A stretch of DNA of 64,000 nucleotides, from positions 186,001 to 250,000 of the forward strand of contig NZ_ML142848.1 of the NCBI RefSeq assembly GCF_004138485.1, read 5' to 3'. Each line of letters starts with the position of its first letter. The first letter of the stretch is position 1. This stretch comes from Peristeroidobacter soli (GTDB taxonomy: Bacteria > Pseudomonadota > Gammaproteobacteria > Steroidobacterales > Steroidobacteraceae). Positions 35,900 to 44,708 of this stretch are shown here, piece after piece. The translations under genes were made by a program, and so were the position numbers. Below the pieces are notes generated by a model that worked only from the letters and a program-made list of their open reading frames with translations, made no database searches and was not told the DNA's origin.

Positions 35900-38386
35900 C
35901 TAGAGCCGGTAATCGAGCGTCACACCGACGGTGCGAGGCCGGATCAGGTATTGCTGAAGTGGATCGTCCAACGCAGTCGTCACGCCATGACTGTTGGTCA
36001 CGTTATTGACGAACGCCGTGAGACTGAACTGGTTGAAGCGCAACGCGACGCGTGCATCGACTACGCTGAAGTCGCCCTGCTCCGCGCCGGCTCCAAAGAT
36101 GCCGGGCGCCTCCGAAAGATAGCGATGCGAGAGCACGAAAGACGGCGCCAGCGGCAGTCGGGACATCTCATAAGTGAGCGTGCTCGACACCTGCCACTGC
36201 GATGCGCCGGGCAGTGTGGACCCCGCGGGCACGATGTCCTGACCGCCACCGGGATTGAAATCTTCCACCAGCTCGGCATTCAAATAGGTGAGGTTGGTGG
36301 TGAACAGCAGATCGCGGGCAATCAGCCACGTCGCCGTGCCCTCGACACCATAGCTCTCCGCCTTGCCCGCATTGCTCGCATAGTTGAGCCGCAGCGGGGT
36401 CTGCTGCCGCAGTTGGATATCCCGCCAGTCGATGTAGAACACCGTGCCGTCCAGGCGCACGCGCTGACCGAACAGATCCGAGCGCACGCCCAACTCGTAG
36501 TTGAACAGCGAATCGGAATCGAACTGCCGCGGCACCGTGAACCCCGGTTCCGACACGATGATGTTGGGGCCGCCATACCGGAAACCTTTGCTCGCCAGAC
36601 CATACGCCATGAAGTCGTCGCCCGGCGTCCAGGTGACGGAGATCTTCGGGGTAAAGCCGTTCTCCTTCTGCGTGCCGGACTCCGCACTCTGCAGCGCCCC
36701 CGTCGTCAGCAGCGTATAGAAGCCACTCGACAACGTTTCATTCTCGACCTTGGTTTCGAACGCGCGACCGCCGAGCGTCATCTTCCACACATCGTTGAAA
36801 TGATAAGTCGCCTCACCGAACAGCGCGCGCTCTTCGCCGCGCACTGGAATCCGGGCGTCCAGAAAAATATCGCCCGGCGCCGAGATCTCCCCGATCCCTT
36901 CGCCCAACAGCGGCCCAAAGACCTCCTCGATGACGGCCGCGGTGCCCGGCCCGCCCGCCAGGTTGCGAATGTTCATGCGCGTGTCATCGCGCATGGCGCC
37001 GATGAGATATTCAAACGACCGCCCGGTCGGCGACGCGAGCCGCACTTCGAACGTCTTGCCGCGACTGGTCGAAGGCGCGCTGATGGTAATCGGCGTCACG
37101 CCCGGCAGCAGCGACTGCAGATCGCCGGTCGCATCCTCGATGTTGTCCGAGCGCTTCTCGTGATGAGCCGCGGACACTGTCAAAGTACCAAAGCCGAACT
37201 CCTGGTCGACCCGCAAGTTATGAAGGGTGGTTTCATACTCGCCAAACTCCGGCACCACGGTATTTTTCCGCAGGCGTCCTGCGGTCTGCGGCTCCTGATA
37301 TCCCACGTCGTCGTTGTTCAAGGTCTGATTCAGGAATAGATAGTTGACCTTGGTTCGGTCGGTGGGCGTCCACAGCGCTTGCACGCGGCCGCCGCGAATC
37401 AGCACGCGATCCGCATCGCGCCGTCCCGTGCCGACGTTGTCGATGAAGCCGGCATCGTCGCGATAGACATAGACGCCGCGTAGCGCGAGCTGGTCGCTCA
37501 CGATCGGCGCATTGATCATGACTTTGCCGGACTGATTGCTGCCGCCGCCGGTGACGCCCGCGTAGCTGCCTTGAACTCGCGCGTCCCATCGCGAGGCATC
37601 CGGCCGGGCCGTCTGATAATTGATCGCGCCACCCAACGAGGCGGACCCGAACAACGTGCCCTGCGGACCGCGCAGCACCGAAACGTTGTTGACGTCGAAG
37701 GCGTCGATGTCGGGAATGGCGATGGCAAAGAACGGATCGGTGAGCGGCACGTCGTCGAGGAAATAACCGGTCGTGCCCTGCCCCTGGTCGATGCGCGTGG
37801 TCGTGGAGATACCGCGAATCGTCACCGAGGAATTCCCCGGCGCGCTGCCATTGAAGATCACACCCGGCGTGCGAGAGATGTAGTCCGCCATGCTCTGCGC
37901 TCCCACCCGCTCCAGCTCACTGCCCGTCAGTGCGCTGACCGAGCCGGAGATTCTTCGTACCGCCTCGGGTCGCTTGGTCGCGGTGACGATGACTTCTTCC
38001 AGCAACAGCGACGCATCGGCGGACGCCTGCGCGAGGTGCGGAGGCTCGGAAGAATCAACCGCGCTCGTCGACTCCGTCTCGGGCGCGGAGAATACGGTGA
38101 CGGTACGCTCATCGAGGTAGCGATATTCCAGATCCGTTCCCTGCAACAGCGCCCGCAACGCTTCGTCGCTGGTCACATCGCCGATCACTCCTCGCGTATG
38201 CAACTTCGCCACTTCTTCGGAAACATAGATGATCTGCAGCTTGTGATCTTTGGCGAAGGCTCGTAGTGCCGGCCCGAGCCCTTGCGCCGGAATGAACGTT
38301 CGTTTCTTGATCGCGGCCTGCACGTCGGCCGCCATCGACAGGCCGACCGAGAGTGATATCGCCGCCGCCAGCACGCTCAAACGCAT
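35900..38386 (-). CDS. TonB-dependent receptor with STN signalling domain (module B)
   Basis: An 828-residue FecA-like transducer. The start at 38386 follows GGGGAG; the signal peptide ends near ADVQAA. The STN domain covers about residues 28-92 (LGPALRAFAKDHKLQIIYVSEEVAKL, DEALRALLQGTDLEYRYL). The TonB box-like LLEEVIVTATKRPEAV is followed by a plug (RISGSVSALTGSEL, RGPQGTLFGSASLGGAIN) and a barrel ending VGVTLDYRL. It follows the fecR-like gene by 103 nt, with its own GGGGTA-N17-CACTCT promoter. The amidohydrolase downstream suggests an N-acylated or peptide ligand. Overall organisation equals module A. Confidence 0.94.
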   Translation of the reverse strand: MRLSVLAAAISLSVGLSMAADVQAAIKKRTFIPAQGLGPALRAFAKDHKLQIIYVSEEVAKLHTRGVIGDVTSDEALRALLQGTDLEYRYLDERTVTVFSAPETESTSAVDSSEPPHLAQASADASLLLEEVIVTATKRPEAVRRISGSVSALTGSELERVGAQSMADYISRTPGVIFNGSAPGNSSVTIRGISTTTRIDQGQGTTGYFLDDVPLTDPFFAIAIPDIDAFDVNNVSVLRGPQGTLFGSASLGGAINYQTARPDASRWDARVQGSYAGVTGGGSNQSGKVMINAPIVSDQLALRGVYVYRDDAGFIDNVGTGRRDADRVLIRGGRVQALWTPTDRTKVNYLFLNQTLNNDDVGYQEPQTAGRLRKNTVVPEFGEYETTLHNLRVDQEFGFGTLTVSAAHHEKRSDNIEDATGDLQSLLPGVTPITISAPSTSRGKTFEVRLASPTGRSFEYLIGAMRDDTRMNIRNLAGGPGTAAVIEEVFGPLLGEGIGEISAPGDIFLDARIPVRGEERALFGEATYHFNDVWKMTLGGRAFETKVENETLSSGFYTLLTTGALQSAESGTQKENGFTPKISVTWTPGDDFMAYGLASKGFRYGGPNIIVSEPGFTVPRQFDSDSLFNYELGVRSDLFGQRVRLDGTVFYIDWRDIQLRQQTPLRLNYASNAGKAESYGVEGTATWLIARDLLFTTNLTYLNAELVEDFNPGGGQDIVPAGSTLPGASQWQVSSTLTYEMSRLPLAPSFVLSHRYLSEAPGIFGAGAEQGDFSVVDARVALRFNQFSLTAFVNNVTNSHGVTTALDDPLQQYLIRPRTVGVTLDYRL

Positions 38387-38454
38387 GAGAACTCCCCTGC
38401 CTCTCAAGAGGCTTGTAGTACCCAGCGTCCGTTGACGTGGGCTCATGCGTTAGA

Positions 38455-38483
38455 AGAGTGTGAGATCGGACATCGGGTACCCC
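38455..38483 (-). promoter_or_regulatory. Predicted ECF-sigma promoter, receptor B
   Basis: GGGGTA (38478-38483), 17-nt spacer, CACTCT (38455-38460), 68 nt before the module B receptor start. Element spacing is identical to the three other sites. Confidence 0.6.
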
Positions 38484-38489
38484 GCCGCG

Positions 38490-39551
38490 TCAGTTATTTT
38501 TGCCGACGCGGATCTCCGTTTCCGTCTCCACGACACGCAGCTCCCGCCGCGCTTGCAGGAAGCGGATCAGCGAGGAAGGGTCGGTCGAGGAAAACACGCC
38601 GCTGATGTGGAAGTCGTAGTGCTGGTCCTTGTCGATGACCAATCGGCGAGTGTTGTAACGATTGAACTCCTCGGCGACTTCGACCAACGAGGCGGTATCG
38701 AACACCAGTTCGCGTTGCCGCCACGCGGTCGCGCCCTCGATGTTTGGATGCGCCAGGCGCTGCGCGGCGCTGTCGCTGACATTCACCTGCTCGCCCGCCG
38801 ACACCAACAAGCCTGACGCGAGCGCTCCGGTCTGCGGTTCGGCGAAACTCACATCGCCGGCGCCGCGCTCGGCAAGCACGGCCACCCGTCCTTCCACGAC
38901 GGTGACAATGGTGCCGCGTCGCTTGCGATAGACGTCGAACTGCGTGCCGACGGCGCGAACGAGAGTGCCACCGCTCTCGACCACGAAGGGGCGAGCATGA
39001 TCCTTGGCCACATTGAACAACGCCTGCCCCTCGATCAGCTCGACGCCGCGCAGGCGGGACGAGAACCGGATCCTGACCTTGGAGCGCGAGTTCAGATCTA
39101 CAGTCGAGCCGTCGGCGAGCACGATGGAGCGTTGCTCGCCGACACCCGTCGCATACGTCTGCGGCCAGAACATCAGCGACACGACCACCAGCACTGCCGC
39201 AGCGGCCGCAAGCGACGCCGTTAGTGCAAGCCTACGCGTGAGCTTCGACGGCGGCGACGGGGGAACAACCGGCTCGCGCGCGGACGAAAGCTCGACCACG
39301 TTGTTGCGATGTCGGACGGCGGCCGCGATCAGCGCCTCGACATCCGCATCCGCCGGAATGGCGGCACCCGCCTCTTGATAGAGAGCGGCGACTTCCAGAT
39401 AAGCGGCAATGTGCTCTGGCGATTGGCGCAGCCATCGATCCAGGTCGCGCCGGGCAGCGGCATCCAGCTCGCCTGAGCGGCACTCGCCGAACCAGTCGCA
39501 GGCCTCTTCATAGACCTGCGCGTTGAACTTGCCTCGGACACTGCGCTCCAT
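38490..39551 (-). CDS. FecR-family anti-sigma regulator (module B)
   Basis: A 353-residue FecR homologue and paralogue of the module A protein. DUF4880-type N-terminus (EEACDWFGECRSGELDAAARRD, DRWLRQSPEHIAAYLEVA), a transmembrane helix near 110-130 (LALTASLAAAAAVLVVVSLM) and the periplasmic FecR domain (GEQRSIVLADGSTVDLNS, EGQALFNVAKDHARPF, RAVGTQFDVYRKRRG). The C-terminal FNRYNTRRL and ISGVFSS segments, where FecR proteins contact the receptor STN domain, match module A. The ATG at 39551 is preferred over a GTG one codon earlier. It lies 10 nt after the sigma gene. Confidence 0.92.
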   Translation of the reverse strand: MERSVRGKFNAQVYEEACDWFGECRSGELDAAARRDLDRWLRQSPEHIAAYLEVAALYQEAGAAIPADADVEALIAAAVRHRNNVVELSSAREPVVPPSPPSKLTRRLALTASLAAAAAVLVVVSLMFWPQTYATGVGEQRSIVLADGSTVDLNSRSKVRIRFSSRLRGVELIEGQALFNVAKDHARPFVVESGGTLVRAVGTQFDVYRKRRGTIVTVVEGRVAVLAERGAGDVSFAEPQTGALASGLLVSAGEQVNVSDSAAQRLAHPNIEGATAWRQRELVFDTASLVEVAEEFNRYNTRRLVIDKDQHYDFHISGVFSSTDPSSLIRFLQARRELRVVETETEIRVGKNN

Positions 39552-39561
39552 CACGGCGACC

Positions 39562-40080
39562 CTATTCCTGCTCCGCCAGGCTCTGGCGAAAGCGCATCAA
39601 TGCCTTGGTCAGATACTTCTTGGCCATGGGCCGCGACACGCCCATGCGCTCGGCGATCTCATCGAAGCTCAAGCCGTCGCGGCGGCTCAGAATGAAGGCG
39701 GCCCGCACCTTGGGATGCAACTCATCCAGCGCCTTCTGCAATTGTTCCAGGCATTGCTGAGCGCTGGCATCCAGCTCCGGGTTGGCATCGTGCGCCGAGG
39801 GCGCTGGATCGAGCATGCGCATGAGCTGCGCCGGACTGCCGGCGGGTCCCGACTGCAAGGCCTGCTGCTGGACCACGTGCTGAGCGACCGTGAACAGATA
39901 CGCCTCCGGCGAGCGAATCGACGCCGCATCGGGCACGCGAAGCATTCGCAGGTACACCTCCTGGATGAAATCCGGCACGTCCGCCACGTTTCGCACGCGC
40001 GCGAGCAGGAACCGGCGCAGCTGCAGGCCGTGACTCGCCACGAGCCCCGCCACCAGGGATGGAGCGTTGCAACCCGCCAA
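39562..40080 (-). CDS. ECF sigma factor, FecI-like (module B)
   Basis: A 172-residue ECF sigma factor, the same length as the module A protein. Region 2: VPDFIQEVYLRMLRVPDA and YLFTVAQHVVQQQ. Region 4: LHPKVRAAFILSRRDGLSFDEIAERMGVSRPMAKKYLTKALMRFR. The recognition helix core SRPMAKKYL is identical to module A, which agrees with the shared promoter pattern. Its gene is preceded by GGGGTG-N17-GACTCT (40112-40140), so it probably autoregulates. First gene of a leftward sigma / anti-sigma / receptor / hydrolase row. Confidence 0.93.
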   Translation of the reverse strand: MAGCNAPSLVAGLVASHGLQLRRFLLARVRNVADVPDFIQEVYLRMLRVPDAASIRSPEAYLFTVAQHVVQQQALQSGPAGSPAQLMRMLDPAPSAHDANPELDASAQQCLEQLQKALDELHPKVRAAFILSRRDGLSFDEIAERMGVSRPMAKKYLTKALMRFRQSLAEQE

Positions 40081-40111
40081 GCCAGCCTCCTTTGGTCGTT
40101 GGTCCTTATAA

Positions 40112-40140
40112 GAGTCGTTTGTCCGCCGCTGGTCACCCCT
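40112..40140 (-). promoter_or_regulatory. Predicted ECF-sigma promoter, sigma B
   Basis: GGGGTG (40135-40140), 17-nt spacer, GACTCT (40112-40117), 31 nt before the module B sigma gene. The sixth -35 base is G where the other three have A. Confidence 0.55.
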
Positions 40141-40212
40141 CGCCGCGAAATTTTTTGTTGTGTAAAGGCGTCAGCGGCGGAATGCGGTGGTTGCCTATAG
40201 TGACAAAGTATT

Positions 40213-40241
40213 CTCTAATCAGGATACTATTCTCCTATAAT
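40213..40241 (+). promoter_or_regulatory. Candidate housekeeping promoter with perfect -10
   Basis: TATAAT at 40236-40241 in an AT-rich island, 32 nt before the D-aminoacylase-like gene. The -35 region (CTCTAA at 17-nt spacing) is poor, so an activator may be needed. An imperfect dyad, GTATTC-N8-GGATAC (40208-40227), overlaps the -35 region and may be its operator. It would drive the rightward three-gene operon. Confidence 0.4.
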
Positions 40242-40273
40242 GCCAACTTGATCCCGTTCTGGTGGGAGGCTCG

Positions 40274-41923
40274 ATGAAGCGACTGGCCCTGGCAACCCTA
40301 TGCGCCTTGACGCTGGGAGCTGCACGAGCAGAAGAGACGTCCCCTGGCTACGACGTGGTCATTCGCAACGGGCGAGTGCTCGACGGCCTGGGCAATCCCT
40401 GGATCAACGCGGACGTTGCCATCGCAAACGGTCGCATCGCCGCGGTCGGCCGGATCCCCGGACGGGGCCGCAAGGAGATCGACGCGCGCGGGCTCTATGT
40501 TTCGCCAGGTTGGGTCGACATGATGGACCAATCGGGCGAGGTTCTTCGCACCGAGGGCCGCGCGGAGAACAAGCTTCTGCAAGGCGTGACCACCGCCATC
40601 GCCGGCGAAGGCGGCACGCCGGTCCCGGCCGAGGAGATCCCCGCCTACTTCGCCCAGTTGGAACGACAAGGAATCTCGCTCAATTTCGGCAGCTACTACA
40701 GCACCGCGCAGGCTCGAGTCGCGGTGATGGGCGACGGTGCCGGCCAGCCGACGCCCGCGCAACTGGAAAAGATGAAGTCGCTGGTGGCCACAGCCATGCG
40801 CGGTGGCGCCCTGGGCGTGGCGACCGCGTTGATCTATCCACCCGACAGCTTTCAATCCACCCAGGATCTGATCGAGCTGTCGAAAGTCGCCGCGGCCTGC
40901 GGCGGCATCTACGCCAGCCACATGCGCGACGAGAGCGCCAACCTGCTGAGCGCCATTTCCGAATCCATCCAGATCGGCGAACAGGCCGGCGTCCCGATCG
41001 AGATCTTTCATCTCAAGGGCGCGTATCAGCCCGGCTGGCACCAGTTGATGCCGCAAGCGATTGCTCAGATCGACGCGGCTCGACAGCGCGGCGTCGATAT
41101 CGCCGCGGACATGTATCTCTACGAAGCCGGCGGCACCGGCCTCGAAATCACCGTGCCGAGCTGGGTGTGGGAAGGCGGCTTCAAACAAGGCTTGAAGAAG
41201 CTCCAGAACCGCAAGGTGCGTGAGCGCCTGAAGCGCGAAGTCGCGGGCGGCTCGTTGCCCGGCTGGTCGAACCTCGTGCATGCCTCGGGCGGCTGGGATC
41301 GCGTGGTGCTGGCGAACGCGTTCAATCCCAAATACCAGCGCTTCCACAACCGCAGCCTCGCGGCCATCGGCAAGGAGCTCGGCAAGGATCCCGCCGACGT
41401 GGCCTGGGACATCGTGATCGAAGCCCAGCCCAATCGCGCCATGGCGCTGTATTTCATGATGGACGAGAAAGACATCGAAACGGCGCTGCGCACGCCTTGG
41501 GTGTCGCTCGGCAGCGATGCCTCGGCCAGCGAAAAACTCAACGCCACCGACGGGCTGGGACTGCCCCACCCTCGCTCCTATGGAAACTTCCCACGCCTCA
41601 TCGCCGAGTACGTGAGAAAGCGCGGCGTGCTGACGCTGCCCGACGCGATTCGAAAACTCACGTCGTGGCCAGCGACGCGCATGCGCCAGTTCGATCGCGG
41701 CGCCATTCGCACCGGCCTGTGGGCCGACATCACCGTCTTCGACTACGACCGCATTCAGGATCGCGCGACCTATCAGAACCCCACTGCCACCCCCGAAGGC
41801 ATCCAGTACGTACTGGTGAACGGCCAGGTGGTGGTCTCTGAGGGTCGACACACAGGTGCAAAGCCAGGCGTGGCTTTGAAGAGCAGCGGCTGCGCAAGGG
41901 ACCCGGCCGAGGCACGCACCTGA
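40274..41923 (+). CDS. D-aminoacylase-like amidohydrolase lacking the HxH pair
   Basis: A 549-residue exported protein of the N-acyl-D-amino-acid deacylase group. The ATG at 40274 follows GGGAGG; signal peptide to residue 19 (GAARA). The amidohydrolase frame is clear: YDVVIRNGRVLDGLGNPW at the start, ASHMRDE and EIFHLKGA for the second metal site, and SLGSDAS with the catalytic Asp. The usual VD-x-H-x-H reads VDMMDQ (Met84 and Gln86 instead of His). Thus only the beta-type metal site looks intact; D-aminoacylases act with one tightly bound zinc, so activity is still possible. It starts an operon with a TBDT and a second amidohydrolase. Confidence 0.85.
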   Translation: MKRLALATLCALTLGAARAEETSPGYDVVIRNGRVLDGLGNPWINADVAIANGRIAAVGRIPGRGRKEIDARGLYVSPGWVDMMDQSGEVLRTEGRAENKLLQGVTTAIAGEGGTPVPAEEIPAYFAQLERQGISLNFGSYYSTAQARVAVMGDGAGQPTPAQLEKMKSLVATAMRGGALGVATALIYPPDSFQSTQDLIELSKVAAACGGIYASHMRDESANLLSAISESIQIGEQAGVPIEIFHLKGAYQPGWHQLMPQAIAQIDAARQRGVDIAADMYLYEAGGTGLEITVPSWVWEGGFKQGLKKLQNRKVRERLKREVAGGSLPGWSNLVHASGGWDRVVLANAFNPKYQRFHNRSLAAIGKELGKDPADVAWDIVIEAQPNRAMALYFMMDEKDIETALRTPWVSLGSDASASEKLNATDGLGLPHPRSYGNFPRLIAEYVRKRGVLTLPDAIRKLTSWPATRMRQFDRGAIRTGLWADITVFDYDRIQDRATYQNPTATPEGIQYVLVNGQVVVSEGRHTGAKPGVALKSSGCARDPAEART

Positions 41924-41966
41924 CATCGTTTTGGGGATTGCATCGAGAAATCAACAAGGGGTCATC

Positions 41967-44696
41967 ATGATCGCAGTATCGGACAGTCGTTTTTCAGCGC
42001 GCGTCGGCCGCCAGAGCAAAGTCGCTCTCGCCGTCGCCTTCGCATGCGCCAGCGCGGCTCATGCTCAAACTCAATCGGCCACGGAAAACGTCGAGCCGAT
42101 CGATGTGGTGGTGGTCAGCGGCTCGCGCATCAGCACCGCCGGCTTCGACGCCCCCACGCCGACCACGGTGCTGGGCGAAGTTGAAATGCGCCAGGCCGGC
42201 CGCACCGACATCGCGGCGACACTCACCGACTTGCCGCAATTCCGTGCGACGGACTCCGCAGCGTCGACGAATACTGTGACCAGCTCGGGCCAGACACCCG
42301 CCGACCTGCGCGGCTTGGGCTCGTCTCGCACCTTGGTGCTGGTGAACAACCGCCGTTACGTCAGCGCCAACGATCTGCAGACCGTGCCGTACTCGCTGGT
42401 CAAGCGTATCGACGTGGTCACCGGCGGCGCCTCGGCCGCTTACGGTTCGGACGCTGTTGCCGGCGTCGTGAACATCATTCTGGATGACGAAAAAGAAGGC
42501 GTCGAAGTCGGCGTGCAGCGTGGCCGCTCCACGCACGGCGATGCCGAGAAGACCCTGGTCGAGGCGTCCTTCGGCACCAAACTGTTCGACGACCGCGCTC
42601 ACCTGCTGCTCGGCGCCGACTATTTGAAAGACGACGGCATCATTCCGGCGATTCGTCGCCCGCGCATCGGCGCGTCCAACTTTTTCCCGGACGCCAACGG
42701 CAATCTGTATCCGACCATGAACCTGCGCGAAGCCCGGCGTAGCGAAGGCGGTCTGATCAACACCGGCGTGCTCGCCGGCAATACCTTCGATCCGGACGGC
42801 ACCCTGCGCCCCTTCCAGTACGGTGTGCGCAGCCCGTTCTCGCCCAGTCTGATGATTGGCGGCGAGGGCTATCACATCGACCAGTACCGCTCCGTGGTGG
42901 CGCCGATCGAGCGCAAGAATGCCCTGGGTCGCTTCTCGGTCAATGTGACCGATACGTTCAAAGCCTGGGCCGAGGTCAGCTACAACAACGTCAACGACAA
43001 GCGCGTGTTCTTCCCGGATCTCGCGATCACGCAGCTGGAAATGTCGTACGACAACCCGTACCTGAATCTCACGCCGGCGCAGCGTGCGCTGGTCAATGGT
43101 GCGGGTGAAACCACGTTCACGATGGGCCGCGCGGTGACCGACGTCGCGCTCGCCAGTTACGACTACGATCGCGAGACCGTCCAGGCCACCGTCGGTTTCG
43201 ACGGCGAATTCGCCGACGGCAAATGGCGCTACAACGGCTACTACGGTCAGGGCAAGCAGGAACAGGACATGCGCCTGACGAATCTGGCGCTGGCCGAGAA
43301 CTTCATGAATGCCATCGACGCGGTCGTGGGCCCGAACAACACGCCGGTGTGCCGGATCGCGCTGACCGATCCGACCACCGCGTGCCGGCCGCTGAATCTG
43401 TTCGGCTCCGGCCGCGCCGATCAGGCCGCCATCGACTACGCGACGGCGGATTGGCGCGCGTTCGATGAAAACTGGCTGCAGACCGCCGGTTTCATCCTGA
43501 GCGGCGAACCGTTCGAGCTGTGGGACAAGCCCGTGTCGCTCGCCACCGGCGTCGAATATCGCAAAGAAGAGTACCGCTCGACCTACGACGCGAATTCGCT
43601 GGCCGGCAATTTCGCCACCATCAACGGCGACAACATCCCGAAGGTGAGCAACGACGTGACCGAAGGGTTCGTGGAAGTCGCGCTGCCCCTGCTGGTGGAC
43701 AAGCCGCTGGTGAAGTCGCTCGACTTCAACGGCGCCGCCCGCCTCTCCGATTACAAGAACAGCGGCCAGATCTGGTCGTGGAAGCTCGGCGGCACATGGC
43801 ACATGGTGGAGGATGTCAAGCTGCGCGCCACCCGGTCCCGCGACATTCGCGCACCGAACCTGATCGAGCTGTACTCCACGCCCGGCACGTACTACACGAC
43901 CGTGCAGGACAAGTCGCAGGCGACACCGCCGACCGCGCAGGTAACCCTGTTCACCGGCGGCAATCCGCAACTCGATCCCGAGATCGCCGACACGCTGACC
44001 GTCGGCGCGGTGTTCACACCCTCGTTCGTACCGGGCCTCGAAGTGTCGCTCGACTACTATCACATCAAGATCGAGGACGTGATCTCCACGCTGACGGCGC
44101 AGGAAATCGTCAACAGCTGCTATGACGAGGGCAATCAGAGTGCCTGCAGTCAGATCACTCGCGACGGCACCGGCGGCATTTCCCAGATCAACGCCACCTA
44201 CATCAACATCGCCGAGTACACCAACAAGGGCTACGACCTCGAGGCATCCTACAAGATGCCGATCGGTCCCGGTCAGCTGACCGTGCGCGGCCTGTTGAAC
44301 TACGTCGATTCGCTGGTGGTGGACAACGGCATCTCCGCGATCGAAGGCGCCGGCTATCTCGGCTGGCAAACCGGATATCTGGTCCCGAAGTGGCGCGGTT
44401 CGCTGTCCTTCGCCTATGAAAGCGAGTTTGTCGGCGGCGACGTGCGCGCCCGTTATCTCGACGGCGGCGGCTATGCACCCGAGGAAGTCGTGGCCCTGGC
44501 CGGCAACCACATCGGCAGCCGCGCTTACATCGATCTGGGTCTGCGCACCTACATTCCGGTGGGCGATTCGAAAGTGACGGTGTTCGGCAGCGTGCAGAAC
44601 GTGTTCGACAAGCAACCGGCGGTGGCCGCGTTGAACTCGCCCTACTTCGACATCATCGGCCGGTACTTCACGCTCGGCGTGCGTGCCAACTTCTGA
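41967..44696 (+). CDS. TonB-dependent outer-membrane receptor (Oar/BtuB-like, no STN)
   Basis: A 909-residue TBDT. The start at 41967 is preceded by AAGGGG; the signal peptide ends at SAAHAQ. TonB box-like IDVVVVSGSRI leads into a plug with TDIAATLTDLPQFRATDS, RGLGSSRTLVLVNNRRYV and VVTGGASAAYGSDAVAGVVNI, typical of the large Caulobacter/Xanthomonas-type receptors. The barrel ends YFTLGVRANF with terminal Phe. It lies 43 nt after the D-aminoacylase-like gene and 12 nt before the second amidohydrolase, so uptake and hydrolysis of the same N-acyl amino acid or cyclic peptide seems likely. Confidence 0.95.
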   Translation: MIAVSDSRFSARVGRQSKVALAVAFACASAAHAQTQSATENVEPIDVVVVSGSRISTAGFDAPTPTTVLGEVEMRQAGRTDIAATLTDLPQFRATDSAASTNTVTSSGQTPADLRGLGSSRTLVLVNNRRYVSANDLQTVPYSLVKRIDVVTGGASAAYGSDAVAGVVNIILDDEKEGVEVGVQRGRSTHGDAEKTLVEASFGTKLFDDRAHLLLGADYLKDDGIIPAIRRPRIGASNFFPDANGNLYPTMNLREARRSEGGLINTGVLAGNTFDPDGTLRPFQYGVRSPFSPSLMIGGEGYHIDQYRSVVAPIERKNALGRFSVNVTDTFKAWAEVSYNNVNDKRVFFPDLAITQLEMSYDNPYLNLTPAQRALVNGAGETTFTMGRAVTDVALASYDYDRETVQATVGFDGEFADGKWRYNGYYGQGKQEQDMRLTNLALAENFMNAIDAVVGPNNTPVCRIALTDPTTACRPLNLFGSGRADQAAIDYATADWRAFDENWLQTAGFILSGEPFELWDKPVSLATGVEYRKEEYRSTYDANSLAGNFATINGDNIPKVSNDVTEGFVEVALPLLVDKPLVKSLDFNGAARLSDYKNSGQIWSWKLGGTWHMVEDVKLRATRSRDIRAPNLIELYSTPGTYYTTVQDKSQATPPTAQVTLFTGGNPQLDPEIADTLTVGAVFTPSFVPGLEVSLDYYHIKIEDVISTLTAQEIVNSCYDEGNQSACSQITRDGTGGISQINATYINIAEYTNKGYDLEASYKMPIGPGQLTVRGLLNYVDSLVVDNGISAIEGAGYLGWQTGYLVPKWRGSLSFAYESEFVGGDVRARYLDGGGYAPEEVVALAGNHIGSRAYIDLGLRTYIPVGDSKVTVFGSVQNVFDKQPAVAALNSPYFDIIGRYFTLGVRANF

Positions 44697-44708
44697 TAGA
44701 GCAGCATC

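Noticed and set aside
40298-41926. A 542-codon open frame on the minus strand
   Set aside because: Antisense to the D-aminoacylase-like gene, whose motifs, signal peptide and ribosome-binding site are clear.
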